From: UBA2396 sp038042175 | GTDB taxonomy: Bacteria; Planctomycetota; Phycisphaerae; Phycisphaerales; UBA1924 | DNA: 64,000 nucleotides | Direction of reading: 5' to 3' | Assembly (NCBI GenBank): GCA_964358855.1 | Contig: CAYHQQ010000015.1 | Coordinates: 1 to 64,000 of the forward strand | Shown: positions 44,630 through 53,116 of the stretch, in pieces | Numbering within the stretch: position 1 is the first letter of the stretch | Layout of the letters: each line of letters opens with the position of its first letter | Translations under genes and position numbers: made by a program | Notes under the pieces: generated by a model | Told to the model about the DNA's origin: nothing | What the model saw: only the letters and a program-made list of their open reading frames with translations | Database searches by the model: none

Positions 44630-45405
44630 TGTCCAACCTCGATTCCCGTCAAGGGGAGAACGACGTGGGCGCTGGGCAATGCCTGGAGGGACGACTCGTC
44701 GAGGGCGGCGTACGTCATGGAAACGGCGCCCGGGCGGAATTCGATGGTGGTTCGGCTTACGGTGCGGGCGTCGGGTCTGGACATAAGCACGCCCAGATGA
44801 GCACGCCCCGGCCACGTGTGGTTGTGGAAGCGGTCCTGGGCCAGAAGCCACTCGCCCGAGTCGTCGAAGAACTCGTGGAAGGCATCGCGCCGAGGTGTCT
44901 CGACAATGTGATCCCCCAGGCCCGAGGAGGTCAGCATGAGCGGACGGCGGCCCCAGGCGTGAAGTTGCACGCCCAGTCGCGAGCCGTTGGACGCGAGAAC
45001 CACGGAGCGGCCGATCTCGGCGATCAGGAGTCGAAAGGGCGGGTAGCTTGCGGGGTCGAGTTGTGCGAGGCCTGCGACGGCCGAGTCCATGTCGCCCGAA
45101 CCGAGCAGACCCGGCACGATTTCGCCGCGTGACCTCTTGGGATCCTTGCCATCGGGAGCTTGCGAACCCGGATGCAGGGTGGCATTGAGGAGACAAAGCG
45201 CCAGGCCGGCATCGTTCACGCCGATCCATGTGCCGCCCGACTCGGGATCGATGGGCATGACAGCGCGGCGATCACCGACGACAAAGACGTGCGGCGGCAT
45301 GGCCTCCGGGCGGGTCCGACGCTCGTCGCGGTTGCAGACGATGCGGAGCAAGGGGGCCGCACCCGCCCGAGGCATCCTTGGGGAAACGACGGTTACCGTG
45401 CACAT
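44626..45405 (-). CDS. NRDE-family protein (TANGO2-like)
   Basis: 259 residues: MCTVTVVSPRMPRAG with Cys2 as the conserved possible nucleophile, RIVCNRDERRTRPEAMPPHV with the NRDE motif, PIDPESGGTWIGVNDAGLAL, CLLNATLHPG and GDHIVETPRRDAFHEFFDD. NRDE/TANGO2 proteins have an Ntn-hydrolase-like fold and unclear substrates; heme or lipid handling has been proposed. ATG 45405 is chosen since Cys2 must follow Met; the longer frame upstream is not protein-like. It overlaps DinB by 13 bases and the ATP-grasp gene by 4. Confidence 0.9.
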   Translation of the reverse strand: MCTVTVVSPRMPRAGAAPLLRIVCNRDERRTRPEAMPPHVFVVGDRRAVMPIDPESGGTWIGVNDAGLALCLLNATLHPGSQAPDGKDPKRSRGEIVPGLLGSGDMDSAVAGLAQLDPASYPPFRLLIAEIGRSVVLASNGSRLGVQLHAWGRRPLMLTSSGLGDHIVETPRRDAFHEFFDDSGEWLLAQDRFHNHTWPGRAHLGVLMSRPDARTVSRTTIEFRPGAVSMTYAALDESSLQALPSAHVVLPLTGIEVGQ

Positions 45406-45980
45406 TCGTGGGCGTCCATGTGGGCGAGCGTTGAGGGGGCGTAGCCGAAGGTCTGCGGCACCTGAATGCCGATGGCGAAGGCCATGCTGCGCACGATGGC
45501 GTTGTGATGGATGGTGTGGCTGAGGACAAAGGAGAGTTCGCGTCCGAGCGTTGATTCGACGGTGACGGGCTCGCCGTCCCGCGTCGGCTTGACCGTCACT
45601 CTGATGGCCTCGGCCGATTCGATGCCCGCGAGCTGCTCGATGCACAGGGCGAGGCGAGCGATCTCCAGGCGTGCAGATTCGACATTGGATTCGATGTCGG
45701 TGCCACGCTCACGGTGGTCGTAATCGACGTCGCCAGTTTCATGCCCGTCAGTGAGTGCTCGAACGTGGTCGAGGCAGTGACGCACATGCCCACCGATGTT
45801 GGCGTTGAAGAATTGCTCGCCGCACCTTTGAACAAACTGTTCCGAGCTCGTGGCCGAAACCACCGTGCCGAGTTCACGGATGATGGTGGCGAGCGGAGAG
45901 GCCAAAGTACCGGCCAGACTACCGGCCATTTGGGTGTCACTTGTGCGGATTCGAGAAGGGCGAGGCTGGGTCGATATCAT
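45393..45980 (-). CDS. DinB-like four-helix protein
   Basis: 195 residues: LATIIRELGTVVSATSSEQF, NANIGGHVRHCLDHVRALTD with the first metal His, ARLEIARLALCIEQLAGIES and LSFVLSHTIHHNAIVRSMAF with the second His pair (HTIHHNA). DinB/YfiT proteins bind a metal with three His and act as thiol transferases or remain uncharacterised. The first 25 residues are non-conserved. First gene of a three-gene minus operon with NRDE and ATP-grasp genes. Confidence 0.85.
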   Translation of the reverse strand: MISTQPRPSRIRTSDTQMAGSLAGTLASPLATIIRELGTVVSATSSEQFVQRCGEQFFNANIGGHVRHCLDHVRALTDGHETGDVDYDHRERGTDIESNVESARLEIARLALCIEQLAGIESAEAIRVTVKPTRDGEPVTVESTLGRELSFVLSHTIHHNAIVRSMAFAIGIQVPQTFGYAPSTLAHMDAHECAR

Positions 45981-46037
45981 GCTGGCTCTCCAAAGTTGGG
46001 AATTGGATGCCGCCTGGGCTAGCTGGTTTCGGCGAAT

Positions 46038-46781
46038 CTACAACCTTCGAATGTCGCTCGCACGGAGGCGGAGTCTTCGCACGTCACCCTGGGTTTCGAG
46101 TTCGCCGCTGACTTCAACCTCGTCGGCAATGAAGGGCAGGGCATCCTGGGCCAGCGAAGCCCCCGAGGGATCGAGCAAGAGGTAGTAGGTGCGCAGGCCG
46201 CCGGGCTCGCGGGTGACGAGCATGGGCGGGATGCCACCGGAGATGCAGAGAATGGCGCACTCTTTGTGCGTCTTGCCCTCCCCGGGTTTCATGGCGCCCA
46301 GATAGCACTTGGAATCGACGATCTCTCCGCGAAGGGTGACGCGCCCTTGCGACTGCGGCGGCGGAACGACGATCGGCGCGGGAAGCTCGGCCAGCGTGAC
46401 GGCGCCTGCCCCCTCGTCGAGCTCGACCATGCGGCGGCCGTCACGTTTAAGAACCGTGCCCGAAAGTTTGACCGACTTGCCGTTGAAGGCGAGCATGCGG
46501 GGCTTGCTGCCGTGTTTGCCGCCCTCCACGAGCATCATGACGCCCGGAGAGCCGTCGCCGCGATCCATGGTGTTGAGCATGGGGTAGGGGTCGCAGACGA
46601 CGACGCCGGTGAAAGTCCTGGACGTCGAGTCCTCCCATACGCCGCGACCCGGGGAGCGCTGCGTCGTGGCAACGAGATAGGCGGCGGCGATCACAAGCCC
46701 GGCAATGACCGGTGTCGTCGTAAGCAAAAACCTGCGAATGCCCGGAGGGACGGGAAGGTAGCCGACATAGATCTCATCCAT
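46038..46781 (-). CDS. Membrane-anchored protein of the Rieske operon
   Basis: 247 residues. One transmembrane segment near residues 16-40 (RFLLTTTPVIAGLVIAAAYL). The outside part has RTFTGVVVCDPYPMLNTMD, a beta-rich region and RGEIVDSKCYLGAMKPGEGK, THKECAILCISGGIPPMLVT. The Cys residues in DSKCYLG, HKECA and LCISGG look conserved by spacing and may bind metal or a cofactor. The pattern resembles proteins next to ferric-reductase-like membrane genes, function unknown. The start overlaps the Rieske gene by 8 bases, so it is the last gene of the four-gene operon from 48202. Confidence 0.75.
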   Translation of the reverse strand: MDEIYVGYLPVPPGIRRFLLTTTPVIAGLVIAAAYLVATTQRSPGRGVWEDSTSRTFTGVVVCDPYPMLNTMDRGDGSPGVMMLVEGGKHGSKPRMLAFNGKSVKLSGTVLKRDGRRMVELDEGAGAVTLAELPAPIVVPPPQSQGRVTLRGEIVDSKCYLGAMKPGEGKTHKECAILCISGGIPPMLVTREPGGLRTYYLLLDPSGASLAQDALPFIADEVEVSGELETQGDVRRLRLRASDIRRL

Positions 46782-47835
46782 TTGGGAAGTCCTGGATTTG
46801 TGCGGGTTCGACGGGAGTGCCGGGGGGCAGCGCCTTGGGATTCACCTGCACGCGCCCGTTGATAATGCGTACCTGGTACGTGGCGATCCTTTCTTGGAAC
46901 GGCGGGGGCGAGCAGCCGTCTTTGGCCTTGTATTGCCAGCCGTGCCACGGGCAGGTGATACAACCGTTGACGACCTTGCCCTCGCCCAGAGGGCCACCCT
47001 GGTGGGCGCACACGTTAGTCACGGCGCTGATGGTGCCCTGGTGCTTGAAGACCGCGATTCGCTCGCCGTCTGGGACACAAACGTTCCGGGCGCGGGATTC
47101 CGGGATGGTGTCGACCTCGCCGGCATCGATCCAGCCATCCCCTGGAGATGGTGCAACGCCCTTGTCCTTGGCGACCTCGCGTGTACCGGAGAAGAGGTGA
47201 AGACCGACCACCAGGACGGCTCCTGCGCACATCGTCACCGGAGCGAGAAGGCCGCGGTCGGTCTGTAGCGCACCGAGAGCGACGTGACCGACGAGGAGGG
47301 CGTAGGCAAGATAGACCGTCATGTGGAGGCGCTTCCAAACGGTGGCGGAGAGGTTCTTGAGCCAGAAATCATGACTCGTGGCGGCCATGAGGAACAGGAC
47401 GAGAAGGGCTGCGAGGCCGAGAGTCTGGAACGGGAACGCGGAGATCGAGAGGTAGTTGGCGTTGATGCCCAGGAGTGAGACGAGAGGGTTCAAGTCGCCA
47501 AAGCCGTGGTAGAAGCCGATGACGATGGCGGCGTGGACGACGGCGACGAGAAAGGTCATGACACCAAGATGCCGACGGTTGTAGAGAATGGGGAGAAAGC
47601 GCCGGTCGAGCCTGGCGAGAGGGCCGATGCAGAGGATGAGGTGGAGCAGGACGATGGCGCACGAGCCGGTGGCGCGGATGGCGAGGATCGGAGGGCTGAT
47701 CGACTCGTCGCCCGACCATGCGATCGATGCGACCAGGGCGAACAGGGCGAGGTAGGCGCCGATGGAAGCCGCCGCAATCGCGTCGTAGACGCGCTTGGGG
47801 CGGCTCCATTGGACGGCGACATAGCTGATGCTCAT
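46774..47835 (-). CDS. Ferric-reductase-like membrane protein fused to a Rieske 2Fe-2S domain
   Basis: 353 residues. Residues about 15-230 form about six transmembrane helices (AIAAASIGAYLALFALVASI, FLVAVVHAAIVIGFYHGFGD, HMTVYLAYALLVGHVALGAL). The His in VVHAAIV, YHGFG, HMTVY and GHVALG could bind b-type heme, as in ferric reductases and YedZ-like proteins. Residues about 255-340 are a Rieske centre: TNVCAHQGGPLGEGKVVNG and CITCPWHGWQYKAKDG, with ligands in CAH and CPWH. The protein would pass electrons between membrane heme and an FeS cluster. ATG 47835 overlaps the previous small gene by 4 bases. Redox partner not visible. Confidence 0.9.
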   Translation of the reverse strand: MSISYVAVQWSRPKRVYDAIAAASIGAYLALFALVASIAWSGDESISPPILAIRATGSCAIVLLHLILCIGPLARLDRRFLPILYNRRHLGVMTFLVAVVHAAIVIGFYHGFGDLNPLVSLLGINANYLSISAFPFQTLGLAALLVLFLMAATSHDFWLKNLSATVWKRLHMTVYLAYALLVGHVALGALQTDRGLLAPVTMCAGAVLVVGLHLFSGTREVAKDKGVAPSPGDGWIDAGEVDTIPESRARNVCVPDGERIAVFKHQGTISAVTNVCAHQGGPLGEGKVVNGCITCPWHGWQYKAKDGCSPPPFQERIATYQVRIINGRVQVNPKALPPGTPVEPAQIQDFPNG

Positions 47836-47981
47836 CTGGAGTGCTCCGTTTCGGCCGCGGGTGTCGTCGTGTTCGCCAGGGCTGACGTTCGCTGCCGAAG
47901 CGCCGCGACGAGCACGACCGCGATGGTGAGACCCAAAGGGAGCCACGCCCGCAGATGCCATCGACGTTGAGAGCGGGTCAT
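47832..47981 (-). CDS. Tiny membrane protein of the Rieske operon
   Basis: 49 residues, ATG 47981 to TGA 47832: MTRSQRRWHLRAWLPLGLTI, then AVVLVAALRQRTSAL and a polar tail. One transmembrane helix with basic N-terminus. It overlaps the genes on both sides by 4 bases (ATGA), strong evidence for being real despite its size. It may be a small subunit of the Rieske membrane complex. Confidence 0.7.
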   Translation of the reverse strand: MTRSQRRWHLRAWLPLGLTIAVVLVAALRQRTSALANTTTPAAETEHSR

Positions 47982-48202
47982 GGGCGGGTGCCCCTGGTCA
48001 CGCCGAGCCAGCGAACGAGCAACCAAGGCCACAGCGCCGCGGTGCCGGGCACCATGAGCAGGCGAAAGGACCATGGGGCGTTCCTGGCGCCGTGATCCAC
48101 ACCGGTGATCCCTGTGGACACGAAGACACCTGCGAATCCCAAGCCCATCGTGCCGTAGGCGAGACCGACCCAGAAGAGCGCGGTGGCGATGTTGAGGGCC
48201 AT
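47978..48202 (-). CDS. Small two-helix membrane protein of the Rieske operon
   Basis: 74 residues from ATG 48202: MALNIATALFWVGLAYGTMG, LGFAGVFVSTGITG, VDHGARNAPWSFRLLMVPGT, AALWPWLLVRWLGV. Two hydrophobic helices separated by a short polar loop. First gene of the four-gene minus operon, ends in a 4-bp overlap with the 49-residue gene. The upstream promoter region (48203-48408) is shared divergently with a lipoprotein gene. Confidence 0.75.
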   Translation of the reverse strand: MALNIATALFWVGLAYGTMGLGFAGVFVSTGITGVDHGARNAPWSFRLLMVPGTAALWPWLLVRWLGVTRGTRP

Positions 48203-48408
48203 GATTCGGTGTTGGATGTCGGTCTGGAGAGTCGGTGACCGACTGGAAATGGAAATCTCGCACGAATGCCCGGAGGAAGCCCCGGGATCAAGAATCCGCG
48301 TTCCAAGCGGAGCGAGTTGCGACCAGGCGACGATCCTGGCATCTGAACCCCGTCGGCCCTGCCGCTCCACAGTTGCAAAGACCCCGTTCGCCGGGAAGGA
48401 ATGACCCC

Positions 48409-48975
48409 TTGAGACACCCACTCCGCTCGATTCGCGTTCTGACCTCGCTCCTTGTCCTTGCCGGGGCAACCCTTGCCGGATGCTCCACGAGCCACACGTT
48501 TGTGCTCGACCCGGCGATGCCGCGGATGAGCCACATGACCGCGGCGTTGCAGCAGGGCTCTTCGACGGTCAAAGTGGACGAGAAAACGGCCAGGGCCTTT
48601 GAGGCCAAGCTGGGCGAGCGACTGCGGACTGAGGCGAAGATCACCGCCTCTCCCACCGCCGAGCTGGTCATCCAGTACAGGTTCGTGCTGTACGAGACGG
48701 GGAGCACGGCGGCCCGGCTGGGGTCGGGAGTGGCAAGCCTGGCAGGGTCGCCGTTCTATGGCATCGGAGACGGTACCGTGGGCATTGAGGCGACGTTCAC
48801 GGACGCCTTGGGGCACCCGATGGGACGGATTCTGGTGGATGGGCCGATCGCGGGGGCGTTCGCGTCTGCGGACAGTGCGCTGGACACGGCGGCGACGTCG
48901 ATCGCACGCTACACCAGGGCCAACTTTGTCGACACGGGCATGATGGGCAAGGACGCGGCTCTGGCGGCCAAGTGA
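48409..48975 (+). CDS. Lipoprotein (DUF4410-like)
   Basis: 188 residues from TTG 48409, with GGAAGGA about eight bases upstream. Signal with lipobox: VLTSLLVLAGATLAGCSTSH, Cys modified after LAG. The mature part has an AKLGERLRTEAKITASPTAE region and two Gly-rich strands (GSGVASLAGSPFYGIGDGTV), ending in ARYTRANFVDTGM. DUF4410-type lipoproteins have the same plan, but the assignment is weak. It is divergent from the Rieske operon and 86 bases before the YHS gene. Confidence 0.75.
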   Translation: MRHPLRSIRVLTSLLVLAGATLAGCSTSHTFVLDPAMPRMSHMTAALQQGSSTVKVDEKTARAFEAKLGERLRTEAKITASPTAELVIQYRFVLYETGSTAARLGSGVASLAGSPFYGIGDGTVGIEATFTDALGHPMGRILVDGPIAGAFASADSALDTAATSIARYTRANFVDTGMMGKDAALAAK

Positions 48976-49061
48976 GCGTGGGCGCGAATCCGCGAAACGA
49001 ACCATTGATGGACGCATCACACACGCGCCGCCCGACCGGGCCCGCGACTCAGGAGATTCCA

Positions 49062-50057
49062 ATGCCAAGTTCCCGTTTGATTCTGGCTCTCAAGCTCGCG
49101 GCCGCAGCGTCGCTCATGAGCATTCCGACCACGGCGTACGCGGGTCCGGAAGATGCGGCGATCACGGCAGTGAAGACCTCAAAGGCAGCCAAGATCGGCG
49201 ATTTCAAAGGCCGAGTGGTCGCGCTGCACTTTCTGACGCGTACCAAGACGCCCGAGTGCGACGCGTTTGTGAAGGAGGTGCTCAAGAACGCTCCGTCGCT
49301 CCCGGGGGTCACGCACATCTTCATCAAGACGGATCCCGCCTCGGATGTCAAGGCATGGGCAGAGACCTTCAAGGAAGCGTCCGACCAGTTCTTTGCGGAC
49401 GAGGGAGGGGCCCTGGCAAAGGAATTCGAGCTGAACATGGACATCGAGATCAATGGCGTAAAATCGAACCCGCCGGCGACGATCGTGCTGTCGGCGGAGG
49501 GCAAGGTCGTGGTTCGAGCGGTTGGCACCTCGGCGCACGACCATCCGTCGTGGACCGCCCTGGCCAAGCGGATCGATGACAAACGCAAGGCCCCGCTGGA
49601 CCACTACAACCTTCCCAAGGGCAAGACTGTGGCCGTCGACGGGTACGACGTGGTCGCCTATTTCACCGACTCCAAGGCGACCAAGGGTTCGGACAAGATC
49701 ACCTCGCTCTACAAGGGCGTGACGTACCAGTTTGCAAAGGAAGAGAACCGAGCGCTCTTTGCGGCCAGTCCCCAGAAGTACGCCCCGACCTACGGCGGAT
49801 GGTGCGCGAGCGCCATGGGCGCCAAGGGCGAAAAGGTCGAGATCGATCCCGAGTACTTCAAGGTGAAGGACGGGCGGCTCTTCCTGTTCTACCACGACTT
49901 CTTCAGCAACGCCCTCACCGACTGGAACAAGCACGAGAAGGAATGGGAACCCGCGGCCGACACGAACTGGAAAAAGGTCGCGGGCGAGGATCGCACGCCC
50001 ACGCCGGCAACCACCCTCACCATCACCACTTCCCCGGCAACCCCCACCAAGAAGTAA
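49062..50057 (+). CDS. Secreted thioredoxin-like and YHS-domain protein
   Basis: 331 residues with signal peptide (LILALKLAAAASLMSIPTTA, cut after AYA). Residues about 40-170 look like a thioredoxin-fold: GDFKGRVVALHFLTRTKTPE, CDAFVKEVL, IFIKTDP and PATIVLSAEGKVVVRAVG; the active-site CxxC is not present (TPEC). Residues about 190-290 form a YHS domain: AVDGYDVVAYFTDSKATKGS, YKGVTYQFAKEENRALFAA, YAPTYGGWCASAM. YHS domains bind copper or other metals. ATG 49062 with AGGAG upstream. A second YHS protein occurs at 63534. Confidence 0.85.
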   Translation: MPSSRLILALKLAAAASLMSIPTTAYAGPEDAAITAVKTSKAAKIGDFKGRVVALHFLTRTKTPECDAFVKEVLKNAPSLPGVTHIFIKTDPASDVKAWAETFKEASDQFFADEGGALAKEFELNMDIEINGVKSNPPATIVLSAEGKVVVRAVGTSAHDHPSWTALAKRIDDKRKAPLDHYNLPKGKTVAVDGYDVVAYFTDSKATKGSDKITSLYKGVTYQFAKEENRALFAASPQKYAPTYGGWCASAMGAKGEKVEIDPEYFKVKDGRLFLFYHDFFSNALTDWNKHEKEWEPAADTNWKKVAGEDRTPTPATTLTITTSPATPTKK

Positions 50058-50080
50058 CCCCTCCCTCTGAGCTGATCGCC

Positions 50081-50497
50081 ATGTTGAACTCACACGTGCC
50101 GATGTCCTCCCGTGCCACCATCACCAGTTGGTTCCTCCAGATCGTGGTCGCGGCAATCCTGGTTCAGACGCTCTTCTTCAAGTTCACGGCGGCTCCCGAG
50201 TCGGTGTACATCTTCACAACGATGGGACTGGAACCCGCTGGGCGAATCGGGAGTGGCGTAGCGGAACTCATCGCGGCGATCCTGCTGCTGGTTCCGCGGA
50301 CGACGGTGATCGGCGCGGCCTTGTCGCTGGGTGTCATCACCGGGGCGATCGGGAGTCACCTCACCAAGCTTGGCATCGTGGTGCAGGGCGACGGCGGGCT
50401 CTTGTTCGCCCTTGCCGTCATCGTGTTTGTTTCGTCCGCGGCCATCCTTGCCATTCGTCGCCGCGAGATCTCCGCTCTTGTGTCACTCATCCGGTAG
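50081..50497 (+). CDS. DoxX-like membrane protein
   Basis: 138 residues, four hydrophobic helices (TSWFLQIVVAAILVQTLFFK, GVAELIAAILLLVPRTTVIG, AALSLGVITGAIGSHLTKLG, LLFALAVIVFVSSAAILAIR). The pattern LQ..VAA.L.QTLFFKFT..PES and 'E..AAILLL.PRT' is that of DoxX-like/DUF2127-type proteins, probably linked to thiosulfate or redox homeostasis in some bacteria. Close spacing to the preceding YHS gene (23 bases) and to coaB (10 bases). Confidence 0.8.
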   Translation: MLNSHVPMSSRATITSWFLQIVVAAILVQTLFFKFTAAPESVYIFTTMGLEPAGRIGSGVAELIAAILLLVPRTTVIGAALSLGVITGAIGSHLTKLGIVVQGDGGLLFALAVIVFVSSAAILAIRRREISALVSLIR

Positions 50498-50507
50498 AAC
50501 CAGCGCC

Positions 50508-51194
50508 ATGAACCAAACCTCACAGCGTCGCCTTCTCATCACCGCGGGCCCAACGCACGAGCCGATCGACGCCGTCCGCTTTCTGGGCAACCGCTCTTCG
50601 GGACGGATGGGTGTCGCCCTGGCGGACGCCGCGACCGAACTGGGTTGGCACGTCACGCTGCTCCTGGGCCCCGTTGCGGCACGCCCCAGCCGCCCGGGCG
50701 TGGTGGTGCGTCACTTCAAGACATGCGAGGACCTGCGGACTCTGCTGCGCGAGGAGGTAACGCACGCGGACGTGCTGGTGATGGCTGCGGCCGTGGCGGA
50801 TTACCGGCCCAAACCCAATCCCGCGATGTCGGGCGGCAAGTTCCGGCGAACCAACGCTCCGCTGGTGCTCGAGCTTGAACCGACACCCGACCTGCTTGCC
50901 GAGGTATCGGCGGCGCGCAATCCAGGGCAACTCTTCGTCGGGTTTGCCCTTGAGCCGCGGGCGGAACTCCTGGAGTCGGCGAAGGCGAAGCTCGTGCGCA
51001 AGAAGGTCGACCTGGTGGTTGCCAACCCGCTGGAAACGATGGATAGCGCATCGGTCGAGGCGATGATTCTCTCGGCCGACGGCACCCGAACGGACACACC
51101 GGGGGTGATGTCGAAGACCGACTTTGCAACATGGGTAATGGCCGTGATTGAGAAGGCGGCGTGTGGCACTCGATCGCTCAGCGCCGTGGCTTAA
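50508..51194 (+). CDS. coaB: Phosphopantothenate-cysteine ligase (CoaB part of Dfp)
   Basis: 228 residues, coenzyme A biosynthesis: ligation of cysteine to 4'-phosphopantothenate. The opening RRLLITAGPTHEPIDAVRFL, GNRSSGRMGVALADAATELG is the CoaB signature, followed by VLVMAAAVADYRPKPNP and LVGFALE-type FVGFALEPRAELLESAKAKL, KKVDLVVANPLE. The usual CoaC (decarboxylase) half of bifunctional CoaBC is missing; many planctomycetes may encode CoaC separately. Its 3' end overlaps the stop of the convergent regulator gene by 4 bases. Confidence 0.93.
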   Translation: MNQTSQRRLLITAGPTHEPIDAVRFLGNRSSGRMGVALADAATELGWHVTLLLGPVAARPSRPGVVVRHFKTCEDLRTLLREEVTHADVLVMAAAVADYRPKPNPAMSGGKFRRTNAPLVLELEPTPDLLAEVSAARNPGQLFVGFALEPRAELLESAKAKLVRKKVDLVVANPLETMDSASVEAMILSADGTRTDTPGVMSKTDFATWVMAVIEKAACGTRSLSAVA

Positions 51195-52366
51195 GGCTTG
51201 ATCCCCAGACGCTCCATGCGGCTGCGGAGCGTGCTCGCGGGGACGCCCAGGAGCTTTGCTGCTCCCGTGGGGCCGGCGATGGCGCCCTTGGTGTGTTTGA
51301 GCGCCAGCAGAATGTGCTCACGCTCCGCGTCGGCCAGGGAGATGGGCTGGGCGCCCGCGGATGGATGTGATCCCGAGGGCCCAAGTTCGGTCTCGGCGAT
51401 ACGCAGGGTTCGCCCCTCGGTAAGGATGACGGCTCGTTCCAGGACATTGCGCAGCTCGCGGATGTTGCCGGGCCACGGATAACGGACGAGCCGCTCAAGC
51501 GTCGGACTGTCGATGTCGTCGATCTGGCGTCCCACCGCGGCCGAGAGTCGAGTGACGAAGAACGAGGTCAGCACCGGGATGTCGGCACTTCGCTCGCGCA
51601 GCGGCGGGACCTGGACGGGGAAGACGTTGAGCCGGTAGAAGAGATCGGATCGGAAGCGACCCGCGGCGACCTCGGCGGCGAGGTCGCGATTGGTGGCGGC
51701 GATCACACGAACGTTGACCCGGATGGTCTCGGTGCCCCCCACGCGCTCGAACTCTGATTCCTGGAGAACACGCAGGAGTTTGACCTGAACGCCGGGGGGC
51801 ATCTCCCCGACCTCGTCGAGGAAAATCGTTCCCCCGTCGGCCAGCTCGAAACGTCCGGTGCGCTTCGAGGTGGCGCCGCTGAAGGCCCCTTTCTCGTGCC
51901 CGAAGAGCTCCGACTCGACCAGCTCGGTGGGCAGGGCGGCACAGTTGAGCTTGATCAAAGGCTTGTCGCGGCGCTTGCTCGTGGAGTGGATCGCGCGAGC
52001 GACGAGCTCCTTGCCCGTGCCCGTCTCGCCGGTGATCATGACCGTCGAGTCGGTGGCGGCAACACGTTTGACGCCATCGAGGACCTTCAGGAGCGAGGGA
52101 CTGCTGCCGACAATTTCTTCGAAGTTGTGGACCGACTTGATCTCTTCACGCAGATAAAGGTTCTGGGCCTGGAGCCGGGTTTGTTCCCGCTCCATCAGCA
52201 CACGGTCGGTGATGTCGAGGAACATCGTGCGGGTGTAGGTGCCGCTGGGATCGGGATTGGACCACCATTGGATCCAGAAGGGCTTGCCATTGTCCTTGCG
52301 GCGCATCTCAAGCACAACACCGCTGGTATCCGTGCCGCGCCCTATTGACTCAAACGCCTCGCGCAA
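51191..52366 (-). CDS. Sigma-54-dependent activator, C-terminal part (PAS, AAA+, Fis-type HTH)
   Basis: 391 residues as read from TTG 52366. Residues about 1-55 are the end of a PAS domain (GVVLEMRRKDNGKPFWIQWW). The AAA+ core has GETGTGKELVARAIH (Walker A), ELFGHEKGAFSGATSKRTG with the sigma-54 contact loop in GAFSGA form, GGTIFLDEVGEMPPGVQVKL (Walker B) and NVRVIAATNRDLAAEVAAGR. The C-terminal helix-turn-helix is GAAKLLGVPASTLRSRMERL. The frame upstream is the same as that of the GAF-PAS gene at 52400-53116, separated by one TAG and ten more codons. It is therefore most likely the second half of one gene. Confidence 0.85.
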   Translation of the reverse strand: MREAFESIGRGTDTSGVVLEMRRKDNGKPFWIQWWSNPDPSGTYTRTMFLDITDRVLMEREQTRLQAQNLYLREEIKSVHNFEEIVGSSPSLLKVLDGVKRVAATDSTVMITGETGTGKELVARAIHSTSKRRDKPLIKLNCAALPTELVESELFGHEKGAFSGATSKRTGRFELADGGTIFLDEVGEMPPGVQVKLLRVLQESEFERVGGTETIRVNVRVIAATNRDLAAEVAAGRFRSDLFYRLNVFPVQVPPLRERSADIPVLTSFFVTRLSAAVGRQIDDIDSPTLERLVRYPWPGNIRELRNVLERAVILTEGRTLRIAETELGPSGSHPSAGAQPISLADAEREHILLALKHTKGAIAGPTGAAKLLGVPASTLRSRMERLGIKP

Positions 52367-52399
52367 TCGCCGCTGGGCGTCGGGCGTTTGGGGAATGAA

Positions 52400-52402
52400 C
52401 TA
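52400..52402 (-). other. In-frame TAG splitting the sigma-54 activator gene
   Basis: The bases CTA on the plus strand read TAG on the minus strand. Before it: EGTYGK; after it, in the same frame: FIPQTPDAQRRLREAFESIG, which continues directly into the PAS domain of the downstream frame. The joined frame runs from 53224 to 51191 without any other stop (678 codons including TAG and stop). A single base change from TCG or TTG would explain it. Confidence 0.8.
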
Positions 52403-53116
52403 CTTTCCATAGGTCCCTTCAACCTGATCGGGAGTGATCCCCAAGGTCCGCATGGCCGCACGATTGGCGCGGATGAATCGCGAGTCAATCCCCTCGTGGA
52501 CGTACGCGATGGGCGCCTCGTCAAAGAGGTCGCGGAAGCGCTCCTGGCTCTCGGCGAGCTCTCGTTCGAGACTCAGCCGGGCGAGCTGGGCCGCGGCACG
52601 CGACGCAAAGACGCGGAAGAGGGCGAGCCTCCAAGGCTCCAGGGGCATGGGCCCATGGTTAAAAACGCAGAGAAAACCCAGGGGAAACCCTTTGCCGTCG
52701 TTCAGCGGGGCACCGAGGTAGCTGTCGATGCCCATGTCGGCCAAGGGGCCGGGACCGGGAAACCGAGCGCGGACCCCGGACTCCATGTGGAAAATCTGGC
52801 CCTTGAGAACCTCAGCCATGGGCGTGCCCGCGATGTCCCATTGAGCCTGGTCTCCTGGACCCTTGGGCGTCCAATAGGCAAGCGTGCTGGCCCGATCCGT
52901 TGAGCCTGAACACACCTGGGCAACCAGGGCGTGCGAGGTCCCCATGAGTCTGGCGAGGTGTGCGGCCAGCACCGGAAAGAACTCGGCGTCGGGGCCCGCG
53001 GAAATGGCCTCGACGATTTCTAACAGCGCGTCGAGGGCCAGCGGCTCCTGGTGCGGAGAGCCGGTCATCGGGGCATTCTGGACGGAGGGCTTCATGGATC
53101 GGTCTTCGTCGACCAT
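52400..53116 (-). CDS. Sigma-54-dependent activator, N-terminal part (GAF and PAS domains), ends at TAG
   Basis: About 238 residues from ATG 53116 to the TAG. GAF domain about 45-185 (ALLEIVEAISAGPDAEFFPV, HLARLMGTSHALVAQVCSGS, LADMGIDSYLGAPLNDGKGF, PLGFLCVFNHGPMPLEPWRL), then a PAS domain beginning RFRDLFDEAPIAYVHEGIDS and MRTLGITPDQVEGTYGK. Cutting here leaves the PAS core truncated, which supports that this is the first half of a GAF-PAS-PAS-AAA-HTH regulator. It would sense a signal and control the divergent carbohydrate cluster at 53269. Start could also be ATG 53095 or 53224. Confidence 0.75.
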   Translation of the reverse strand: MVDEDRSMKPSVQNAPMTGSPHQEPLALDALLEIVEAISAGPDAEFFPVLAAHLARLMGTSHALVAQVCSGSTDRASTLAYWTPKGPGDQAQWDIAGTPMAEVLKGQIFHMESGVRARFPGPGPLADMGIDSYLGAPLNDGKGFPLGFLCVFNHGPMPLEPWRLALFRVFASRAAAQLARLSLERELAESQERFRDLFDEAPIAYVHEGIDSRFIRANRAAMRTLGITPDQVEGTYGK

